NCBI GenBank assembly: GCA_937893785.1
Contig: CALCSP010000214.1
Location: forward strand, 1-9,675
Length of the DNA: 9,675 nucleotides
Origin: an uncultured Verrucomicrobiales bacterium
GTDB lineage: Bacteria > Verrucomicrobiota > Verrucomicrobiia > Verrucomicrobiales > DEV007
Reading direction: 5' to 3'
Position 1 is the stretch's first letter. Every line of letters starts with the position of its first letter. Below the pieces are notes generated by a model. That model saw only the letters and a list, made by a program, of their open reading frames with translations. It was not told where the DNA came from and made no database searches. Shown here one piece after another: positions 1 to 5,749 of the stretch. The position numbers were made by a program, and so were the translations under genes.

Positions 1-54
1 ACGACCACTTTTCTCATCTCAAAATTAAAGAAAGAATAAGCAAATTTTACCAAA

Positions 55-312
55 ATGAAAAAAGCCACATCCGCATCATTCTTTGGCTCGTTCTGGTTGC
101 CGCCCCGGCTTTTTGCCCAGAAATCAAAACTTAAAGCCAACAAGGAAAAACCGGAGAAGGGCAATCAGGTCAAGCGGATGCACCCGCATGCCCTCAAGCT
201 CATCCTGCAGGGCAAGAAGAAGGAGGCCATTGCCTACCTAGAGGGGACTTCTGGATCGGCAAGGGTCACTTCGTCCTGATAGACGGACATTATTACCGCG
301 AGTTACCAAAGG
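55..312 (+). pseudogene. Internally deleted remnant of a PhoD-like phosphohydrolase gene
   Basis: This is a broken second copy of the gene at 5742-7022. Bases 166-240 are identical to 5868-5942 (75 of 75). Bases 246-312 match 6471-6537 with six differences. Between these blocks about 523 bases are missing net: 5943-6470 is replaced by five bases. That removes the GDN and WDDHD metal-binding motifs and shifts the frame. A further 14 bases are missing in the signal-peptide region, near 105. There a hydrophobic stretch (LVLVAAPAF) is still readable in a neighbouring frame. An open frame of 74 codons survives (55-279), but its last residues are out of frame with the parent, so it should not be called a functional protein. 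Homology stops at about 312, where the sequence becomes part of a minus-strand ATP-grasp fragment. Seen directly by aligning the two copies by eye. Confidence 0.88.
166..240 (+). repeat. 75-bp perfect direct repeat, copy 1
   Basis: Identical to 5868-5942 in the same orientation. It encodes the segment from about QVKRMHPHALK to AIAYL in the PhoD-like remnant. Perfect identity here, against scattered changes just upstream, suggests a fairly recent duplication or gene conversion. Recombination between the copies would delete about 5.7 kb, including the whole fasciclin-sigma block. Confidence 0.9.
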
Positions 313-566
313 AGAATAATCCGCGGAATGAGATCGAACGGGAATATCCGCTCGGTTCCCTCATCGTCTCCATAGACGGTAAAAGTAACACCATTCTCCA
401 AAAAGAAGGCAGCCGCATGCCTTTGCTTGGCCTCGATTTCCAGTGATTCAAGGTTAGAAAATCTAAAGGCAATTTCGCCGTAGTGAGTAAGAGGAGAAGA
501 ACCCAAGCTGAACGTCTCATCAAAATACCCGTTTGCATGATAGGTACTAAAACGATTTGAACTCAT
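303..566 (-). pseudogene. N-terminal fragment of a circularly permuted type 2 ATP-grasp protein
   Basis: Read on the minus strand from an ATG at 566-564, this encodes about 87 residues. The first ~84 resemble the N-terminus of the circularly permuted ATP-grasp type 2 family (COG2308-like): a YHANGYFDE opening, a spaced RH-A--FL segment, then GVTFTVYGDDEGTERIFPFD and LIPRII. In intact members, usually several times longer, that last motif is followed by a segment such as PASEW and the ATP-binding core. Here the match ends at about 315, three unrelated residues (LLW) follow, and a stop comes at 305-303. The break coincides with the end of the PhoD-like remnant on the other strand, so the two gene pieces meet at one junction. 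The partners usual for this family (alpha-E/DUF403 and transglutaminase-like proteins) are not in the window. Family recognition is from memory of the motif, and the fragment is presumably non-functional. Confidence 0.75.
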
Positions 567-660
567 GCGAAAAGGGAGATTGCAAATTTTGCGCCACCTT
601 CGAGTTCCCAATAAAAATGAGTATTTTGGAACTACGGGACATAATTCCATGCCCTGATTA

Positions 661-698
661 GCAGGCAATAAAGCGCCTGCAGAAAAAATGTTTTTTTT
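661..698 (+). terminator. Possible Rho-independent terminator upstream of the fasciclin genes
   Basis: The arm GCAGGC (661-666) pairs perfectly with GCCTGC (675-680) around an 8-base loop. An A-rich spacer and a run of eight T (690-697) follow. The gap between stem and T-run is longer than usual, so this is a weak call. It would isolate the fasciclin genes from anything transcribed through the remnants on the left. No convincing promoter was identified in 567-776. Confidence 0.4.
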
Positions 699-776
699 GA
701 ATCTGAAAATCCAGACCGAGCGAAAACTGTTTTGATACCATTAACATTTCTCAATTCAACACCACAAATTACTAAC

Positions 777-1535
777 ATGAAAAAAATATTCACCTCCTTC
801 TCCGCACTCTTTATTACAGCCGCGCTCGCAAGCGCCGCACCCAAAAAAGACATCGTAGACACCGCAGCCGAAGCCGGAAGCTTCAAGACACTCGTAGCCG
901 CTGTCAAAGCGGCCGGCCTTGTCGACACCCTTAAGGGAGATGGCCCTTTCACGGTCTTCGCCCCGACTGACGAGGCATTTGCCAAGCTCCCCAAAGGCAC
1001 GGTCCAGTCACTTCTCAAACCTGAAAACAAACAAAAGCTCGTAAGCATCCTAACCTACCACGTCGTTCCCGGTAAAGTTAAGGCCAAGAAAGCCGCCAAG
1101 CTTGATTCGGCGAAAACCGTAAATGGCGCCGAATTCACCATTAAGCCATCGGGCGACACACTTCTGATCAATAAGTCCAAGGTGGTCAAGGCCGACATAA
1201 AGACCTCAAACGGAATCATTCACGTCATTGACGCCGTCTTGATCCCGAGTGACGGCAAGAAAACCTCGAGCAAAACCGGCAAGACCCACGAAATCATCAA
1301 GCACGCCATTCATAAGGGCGTACCGATGTTCAATTCCGGCCACCATGCTCAAACAGCCTCTCTCTACATGAATGCAGGTAAGGCAATACTCGGTCAGTGC
1401 TCCTCCTCCGCTTGCTCAACTGCGGCAAAGACAATCGAGGTTGCCCTTCACAAAGCTTCAGCCGAACACTGCTCCACTTCACAGGCCTGGATCATGAGAA
1501 GAGCCTTTGACCACGTTCTCGCGTCCGCTAACTAA
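777..1535 (+). CDS. Secreted single-domain fasciclin (FAS1) protein with extra C-terminal domain
   Basis: A 252-residue exported protein. Residues 1-21 form a signal peptide (MKKIF, hydrophobic core, then ASA-A). Residues about 27-157 are one FAS1 (beta-Ig-H3/fasciclin) domain: the H1 motif is FTVFAPTDEAF (58-68), the central YH pair is in LTYHVVPG (94-95), and the H2 motif is GIIHVIDAVLIP (146-157). FAS1 domains generally act in adhesion or extracellular binding, and no enzyme activity is expected. Residues about 170-249 form a separate, mainly helical region with three cysteines, which resembles the end of the next gene's product. The frame is open from 732, but ATG 777 is chosen because it places the signal peptide at the N-terminus. 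No Shine-Dalgarno is visible before it. A strong hairpin follows the stop. The ligand is unknown. An ECF sigma/RskA pair downstream suggests it belongs to that regulon (inference). Confidence 0.93.
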   Translation: MKKIFTSFSALFITAALASAAPKKDIVDTAAEAGSFKTLVAAVKAAGLVDTLKGDGPFTVFAPTDEAFAKLPKGTVQSLLKPENKQKLVSILTYHVVPGKVKAKKAAKLDSAKTVNGAEFTIKPSGDTLLINKSKVVKADIKTSNGIIHVIDAVLIPSDGKKTSSKTGKTHEIIKHAIHKGVPMFNSGHHAQTASLYMNAGKAILGQCSSSACSTAAKTIEVALHKASAEHCSTSQAWIMRRAFDHVLASAN

Positions 1536-1552
1536 TTCATTTCCTTTCCTTC

Positions 1553-1590
1553 GGGAACGCGGGCTTCCGCCAGAGGGAGTCCGCGTTCCC
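1553..1590 (+). terminator. Strong hairpin between the two fasciclin genes
   Basis: GGGAACGCGG (1553-1562) pairs perfectly with CCGCGTTCCC (1581-1590). The inner bases extend the stem to about 16 pairs, including G-U pairs, around a loop of GCCAGA. It lies 18 bases after the first fasciclin stop and 40 bases before the second fasciclin start. The sequence after it (ATTAGCCTTAAC) is only weakly T-rich, so partial termination or 3'-end stabilisation of the upstream message are both possible. It could make the first fasciclin more abundant than the second. Confidence 0.6.
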
Positions 1591-1629
1591 ATTAGCCTTA
1601 ACTTCACCAAATACTTCCCTTCTGCCAAC

Positions 1630-3324
1630 ATGAGACTCCTTGATGCATTCCCCGTTTCCTTCATCGCCGCCCTTTCAATCCTCGCTCCATGCCTCCAAGC
1701 AGCAAACCCAGCAGAAGCCAAGACCATAGGCCGCACGGTTCGGGAGATGCCGGATTTATCAAACTTCCTGCAACTCCTGGAAAAAACGGGGATCGGATCC
1801 ACCCTTTCAGAAAATACCAGCACAAGCTATACCGTGTTCGCCCCTACTGACGCTGCGTTCAAGAAGTTGCCCAAGGGGACTGTAGAGACCTTGCTTGACC
1901 CTCGTAACGACGATCGTTTGGAGGAAGTTTTTGGATTTCACGTCAAAGAAATTTCGGAAGCTCCCATTTTTATTGAGAAGTACTCTTTGCTTCGAATGAC
2001 TACGCGTCAGTTTCTCTCCGTTAACTTCAAAGACGGAAAAATTGGTGATGCCAGTTTTACGGGAGACGTCATTCCGTGCTCCAATGGAGTCATTTACCTG
2101 ATCGATAAAGTTCTCACTCCAACGACTGATGACCTCTTTCAGCGACTTCAGAAGGATGGCAGGTTTACCATTTTTACAAAGGCAATAACAGCCAGCCGAC
2201 AGGGCAAGCTCTTTCAAAACATGCATGGATTGTATACGACCTTTGCTCCAACGGACGAGGCGTTCAGAAAACTTCCTGCCAAAACCTTGGAAGCCCTCTT
2301 TCTACCCGAAAACGACGAACGTCTCGAAGATATCATCAAACACCACATCACCGAAAGCGTTTATGCATACGGCAAATCATCAGGCGGCCGCCGAAGCCTT
2401 GGCGTCTCTGACGTGACGCCGTCCAGTGCCTTTGGCCAACAGCTCAACTACAAGTTTCACGGCAAACATGCCACCATAGACGGAGCGAAAATCACAGAAA
2501 CGGACATACCCTGCGCCAACGGCATCATTCACGTCATTGACCGCGTCATACTTCCTTCCGAGCATAGCCTGCTCGAATTGATCAAGGGCGAGAAACGTTT
2601 CAGCACTCTAGCCAGCTTGCTCACAGAGACGGGGTTGGACCTTCCTCTGGCCTCATCCAGAAGCACCTACACTATTTTTGCTCCCGTGAACGAAGCTTGG
2701 GAGGAAGAGCCGTACAAATCCCTCATCAAAAACCACGGCAAATCGGGTGCCGAAGAGCTTTACGGTGTTTTGGCCCGGCATGTGATAGTCGGAAAGCACG
2801 TAAGCGAAAACCCCAAGCCTTACAATAAGTTAAGAACGATTCACGGTGCCCCTATTTATCTGACTCAGGGCGAGGGCAAATCGACAATCAGTGGCATACG
2901 GATCATCGACTCCGATACGGAAGCATTCAACGGACTCGTAAATGCAATCGGTTCCGTAATAAAAGATCCGATGGAGCTTCCCGAGAAAGATATTACCACT
3001 GTCGACGCCATACTTTTCGTTCAAAATACCCTGAAAGAAAGTTCCGATCTTTACAATAAGGGAGAATATGAAGCTAGCTGGAGAAATTACATACGAAGGG
3101 GTAACGAGTTCCTTACCAAATATTCAAAATTCATTAGCTCTTCTCAAAGCAACAAAATAGGAAGTGTGATTTTCGACGATCAGCCAGTTGCGCAGCTTGC
3201 CGCAGAAGCCTGGTCTTCGCGTAACGTCTTCCGCGACTTGCTCCGCGAACTGGAACAACGTGAAGATCGCATAGTGGATTCATACCTTATGCAGCTTCCA
3301 GAACGGGCGCGTTTCGGCCGCTGA
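1630..3324 (+). CDS. Secreted protein with three fasciclin (FAS1) domains
   Basis: A 564-residue protein starting at ATG 1630, just before a signal peptide (MRLLDAF, hydrophobic core, CLQA-A, residues 1-24). The frame is open from 1507, but that start would overlap the previous gene and bury the signal peptide. FAS1-1 covers about 31-163, with YTVFAPTDAAF at 67-77 and GVIYLIDKVL at 153-162. FAS1-2 covers about 166-308, with TTFAPTDEAF at 203-212 and GIIHVIDRVI at 298-307. FAS1-3 covers about 312-445 and is more divergent: the first motif is YTIFAPVNEAW (347-357) and the second motif has decayed to LVNAIGSVI. Domains 1 and 2 share an IPC(S/A)NG sequence before the second motif. Residues about 460-545 (SSDLYNKGEYEAS, then AEAWSSRNVFRDLL) resemble the C-terminal region of the preceding fasciclin protein. 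A role in adhesion or matrix or cell-surface binding is inferred from the family. No lipobox or membrane anchor was identified. Confidence 0.92.
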   Translation: MRLLDAFPVSFIAALSILAPCLQAANPAEAKTIGRTVREMPDLSNFLQLLEKTGIGSTLSENTSTSYTVFAPTDAAFKKLPKGTVETLLDPRNDDRLEEVFGFHVKEISEAPIFIEKYSLLRMTTRQFLSVNFKDGKIGDASFTGDVIPCSNGVIYLIDKVLTPTTDDLFQRLQKDGRFTIFTKAITASRQGKLFQNMHGLYTTFAPTDEAFRKLPAKTLEALFLPENDERLEDIIKHHITESVYAYGKSSGGRRSLGVSDVTPSSAFGQQLNYKFHGKHATIDGAKITETDIPCANGIIHVIDRVILPSEHSLLELIKGEKRFSTLASLLTETGLDLPLASSRSTYTIFAPVNEAWEEEPYKSLIKNHGKSGAEELYGVLARHVIVGKHVSENPKPYNKLRTIHGAPIYLTQGEGKSTISGIRIIDSDTEAFNGLVNAIGSVIKDPMELPEKDITTVDAILFVQNTLKESSDLYNKGEYEASWRNYIRRGNEFLTKYSKFISSSQSNKIGSVIFDDQPVAQLAAEAWSSRNVFRDLLRELEQREDRIVDSYLMQLPERARFGR

Positions 3325-3398
3325 AACATGAAAAAAAAACGATCTATTTTCATTGATGACAACTGCTTCTTTGGTTTTATTTCGTCGGTCTCCTCTCC

Positions 3399-4037
3399 AT
3401 GCACCTGCGTAATTTCATCCTTTTTTCCAACATCAACTCCTTCTGTTTCGCCCTCGGAATTGTTGAGCAAGGAGGAGGTCAAAACAATGTCGGGGATTCC
3501 TTGCTCCTTCTCGTCGCAAAGGGGGACGGACAAGCTATGAAAAGATGCATTGACCTCTACGGCCCGCTTGTTTGGAGCATAGTTTGCCGCCGCATAAAAG
3601 ATCGCAGCGACGCCGAGGAAGCATGCCAGGATATTTTCACCGAAATCTGGAAAAAGGCAGGTAGTTACAAACCAGAAATAGCTCGAGAAACAACCTTCAT
3701 AGGAATGATCGCACGCCGACGATCCATTGACTGGCAAAGAAAGCAAAGCAGGCTCCCGCTTTTGACTGATCTTGAAAGCGCTCCGGAGGTTTCCTCCTCC
3801 ATTCCACTTGCGGGAACTAATTTGGATCGCGAATTACTTTGGGATGCTCTCGAGCAACTACCCGAAAAAACACGGGACCTTTTTAACCTTCATTTCGTCA
3901 AAGGAATGACCCATGAAGAAATCGCAAACGAAAAGAGTTTGCCTCTCGGTACCGTCAAAACTCGATTGAGACGGGGTTTAATCGACGCCAGAAAATTGCT
4001 GAGGGAATATTCGAAAAAGGAGAACACCGAATCATGA
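3399..4037 (+). CDS. ECF-subfamily RNA polymerase sigma-70 factor
   Basis: A group 4 (ECF) sigma factor, which directs RNA polymerase to a small regulon. Numbered from ATG 3399 (212 residues), region 2 lies at about 50-117. It includes DAEEACQDIFTEIWKKA and IGMIARRRSIDWQRK, the core-binding and -10 recognition helices. Region 4 lies at about 148-201 (LEQLPEKTRDLF, THEEIANEKSLPLGTVKTRLRRG), a helix-turn-helix for the -35 element. The start is doubtful. The first ~31 residues do not resemble an ECF N-terminus and include GGG, translated from a strong ribosome binding site. The ATG following that site (3487) is in another frame, and one extra G at 3492-3495 would give MSGDSLLLLVAKGD, a typical ECF start. 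ATG 3537 is in frame but would cut into region 2. The stop overlaps the anti-sigma start by ATGA. Targets are probably its own operon and the upstream fasciclin genes (inference). Confidence 0.9.
   Translation: MHLRNFILFSNINSFCFALGIVEQGGGQNNVGDSLLLLVAKGDGQAMKRCIDLYGPLVWSIVCRRIKDRSDAEEACQDIFTEIWKKAGSYKPEIARETTFIGMIARRRSIDWQRKQSRLPLLTDLESAPEVSSSIPLAGTNLDRELLWDALEQLPEKTRDLFNLHFVKGMTHEEIANEKSLPLGTVKTRLRRGLIDARKLLREYSKKENTES
3471..3489 (+). promoter_or_regulatory. Strong Shine-Dalgarno and ATG, one base out of frame with the sigma gene
   Basis: GGAGGAGG (3471-3478) sits eight bases before ATG 3487-3489, ideal spacing and the strongest such site in the window. Translation from this ATG gives only 17 codons (MSGIPCSF...) before a stop at 3538-3540. 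The sigma-factor body is in the -1 frame relative to it. CTCCTT (3437-3442) could pair with AAGGAG (3469-3474) and mask the site, which may or may not matter. Most other genes here have weak or no Shine-Dalgarno, so this one stands out as a real initiation signal. Confidence 0.65.
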
Positions 4038-4789
4038 GCGCTCCAAATCCCTACGAACGTTTTGAAGAACTCGATGCGGGTCGAGCTCTCGGCGACTTGT
4101 CGCACGAGGAGGTCTTGGAGTGGAATGAACTTGCTCCCAAGCATAAGTCGGAAGCTTCTTTGGACTTCGATTGGATCAGCATGGAACTTGAACTTAAAAA
4201 CTCCAAACCCTGCTCCTTGTCCTCTTCTCTGGTTGCCCGCCTCAACGATACCATCCCCGCCTTTACGAGCAAGAACTCGAAGAAAGAATCCTCACCGATG
4301 ATGGTTTCCATAATTCCTTGGCTCGGTTGGGCGACGGCGGCCTGCTTGCTTGTTTTCTTCAACCTCCCTTTTTCCGACAGCCCGCAACCCTCTCCCGAAT
4401 TAACCGTCACTCAAAAGCTTGAAGTCCTCCGAGAGGCGCCGGATACACAACGACTGGACTTCTCTCCGGTGAGCGATCCCTATGTGAAGATCACCGGTGA
4501 GGTCGTATGGAATGACGAGCGCCAGGAAGGATACATGTCTCTTGCCAACCTGCCCGTCAACGACCCATCCAAAAACCAATATCAGCTTTGGATTGTCGAT
4601 CCCGAACGCGACGAATTTCCCGTCGATGGTGGCGTCTTTGATATTTCTGCCGGTAGCGAAACCGCGGTCATTCCCATCCGCAACGCCTTGCAAATCTCTA
4701 AGCCTGACGCATTCGTCATCACTCTCGAGCAACCCGGCGGGGTAGTGAAATCGAAACAGGAAGTCGTAGTGGCATTGGCCAAATCCTGA
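4034..4789 (+). CDS. RskA-type membrane anti-sigma factor
   Basis: A 251-residue single-pass membrane protein that should bind and hold the ECF sigma factor encoded just upstream. The cytoplasmic N-terminus (about 5-35, YERFEELDAGRALGDLSHEE) resembles the short sigma-binding region of RskA-like proteins. It lacks the HxxxCxxC zinc motif of many anti-sigma factors. A transmembrane helix lies at about 90-112 (IIPWLGWATAACLLVFF). The extracytoplasmic part (about 150-248) matches the anti-sigma-K/RskA C-terminal domain: GEVVWN, then YQLWIVDPERDEFP, VDGGVFDI, and a final FVITLEQPGG before VVVAL. In the SigK/RskA model, regulated proteolysis of such a protein releases the sigma factor. The start ATG overlaps the sigma stop by ATGA, implying translational coupling and matched amounts. 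The signal it senses cannot be read from the sequence. Confidence 0.9.
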   Translation: MSAPNPYERFEELDAGRALGDLSHEEVLEWNELAPKHKSEASLDFDWISMELELKNSKPCSLSSSLVARLNDTIPAFTSKNSKKESSPMMVSIIPWLGWATAACLLVFFNLPFSDSPQPSPELTVTQKLEVLREAPDTQRLDFSPVSDPYVKITGEVVWNDERQEGYMSLANLPVNDPSKNQYQLWIVDPERDEFPVDGGVFDISAGSETAVIPIRNALQISKPDAFVITLEQPGGVVKSKQEVVVALAKS

Positions 4790-4876
4790 ATTTGGCTGCG
4801 CCCTAGTGCCGATAAGTTTAGTTCCTTTCTCTGAATCGTATTGACCGTTTATTCAAGGTCCGTAGGATGGAACTCC

Positions 4877-5749
4877 ATGAAAGGATTCATTCGGATTCTC
4901 ATGGGCCTTGCTATCGGAGGAGGCAGCCTTCCTCTTTCCATGGCAAAAACCCAATCGGCCGAGGACCTGGTTACCCCCGTTATGTCCGAGGAAGCCCCCG
5001 CTCCGGGCAAACGGGTGCGCCAGGTCGCGCCCGAATACAAGGGCACGCAGGTCTATCACACCCTCTACCTCCCGACCGACTGGGAAAAGGGGAAGACCTA
5101 TCCCGTGCTCGTCGAATATACCGGCAACAAATTCCCCGCTTGCGGATCAACCGGTGAAGTCAAGGGTGCCAACCTGGGCTATGGCATAAGCGGCGGCAAA
5201 GGATTCATTTGGGTCTCCATGCCCTACGTGCAAAAAGGAAAAAGGGAGAGCGCAGTGACCTGGTGGGGCGACCGTCAAGCCACCATAGACTATTGCAAGG
5301 TCAACCTCCCCCGCATTTGCAAGGAATATGGGGGAGACCCTGACAATCTTTTTATCTGCGGATTTTCCCGGGGAGCGATTGCCTGTAGCTACATCGGCTT
5401 GGCGGACGATGAAATCGCCGCCTTTTGGAAGGGAATGATCGCCCACGATCATTTCGACGGACACAAGAAATGGGGATACCCCGAAAGTGACCGGGCTTCC
5501 GCCCTCAAGCGCCTGGCCCGCCTCAAAGGCCGACCCGTCCTGGCATGCGGCAACGCCAACGACTACCTAAAAGAACATTTGAACCTTGGGGAATTCACTT
5601 TTCTTCCCGTCCCCGTGGAGAAAATCTTCAAAATCCCAGAGGGTCCCGTGATCCATCGGCACACCGACCTTTGGGCCCATCGCGACAGCCCCACCCGAAA
5701 AACGGCTCGATCTTGGCTGCAAAAACTAATACTTTCCCAAAATGAATAG
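4877..5749 (+). CDS. Secreted alpha/beta hydrolase (esterase-like)
   Basis: A 290-residue exported protein with an alpha/beta hydrolase fold. ATG 4877 is chosen because it follows AGGA at good spacing and starts the signal sequence MKGFIRILMGLAIGGG (1-23). A TTG 36 bases upstream is also in frame. The strand before the elbow begins VYHTLYLPTDW and YPVLVEYTGN (about 59-84), typical of the PHB-depolymerase or esterase-like branch. The nucleophile elbow is CGFSRGA (161-167), with Ser164 the likely nucleophile. Candidate partners are Asp229 (in GNANDY) and His262 in HTDLW, followed by the RDSPTRKTARSWL tail. The substrate is unknown; an ester of a polysaccharide or another extracellular polymer is possible but only inferred. 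The gene overlaps the PhoD-like gene by 8 bases, so the two products are probably made together. Six cysteines are present. Confidence 0.85.
   Translation: MKGFIRILMGLAIGGGSLPLSMAKTQSAEDLVTPVMSEEAPAPGKRVRQVAPEYKGTQVYHTLYLPTDWEKGKTYPVLVEYTGNKFPACGSTGEVKGANLGYGISGGKGFIWVSMPYVQKGKRESAVTWWGDRQATIDYCKVNLPRICKEYGGDPDNLFICGFSRGAIACSYIGLADDEIAAFWKGMIAHDHFDGHKKWGYPESDRASALKRLARLKGRPVLACGNANDYLKEHLNLGEFTFLPVPVEKIFKIPEGPVIHRHTDLWAHRDSPTRKTARSWLQKLILSQNE

Noticed and set aside
303..566. Minus-strand fragment as a third VHL-beta-like gene
   Set aside because: It lacks the W-V-x-x-D and D-x-x-G pattern of the two right-hand genes; the TVYGDDEGTERIFPFD motif points to ATP-grasp instead.
632..1048. Minus-strand frame of 138 codons over the first fasciclin gene
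   Set aside because: Antisense shadow of a clear signal peptide plus FAS1 domain.
1630..3324. Lipoprotein signal in the three-FAS1 protein (LAPC near residue 21)
   Set aside because: Proline directly before the cysteine does not fit a lipobox; cleavage after LQA by signal peptidase I fits better.
3328..3540. Plus-strand 70-codon frame beginning MKKKRSIF, right after the three-FAS1 stop
   Set aside because: Low-complexity Ser/Phe/Pro content without a recognised domain. Only its last 17 codons, after the strong Shine-Dalgarno, are of interest, and these are treated as a frame problem of the sigma gene.
3180..3746. Minus-strand frame of 188 codons across the end of the three-FAS1 gene and the start of the sigma gene
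   Set aside because: No family resemblance; it overlaps two well-supported genes.
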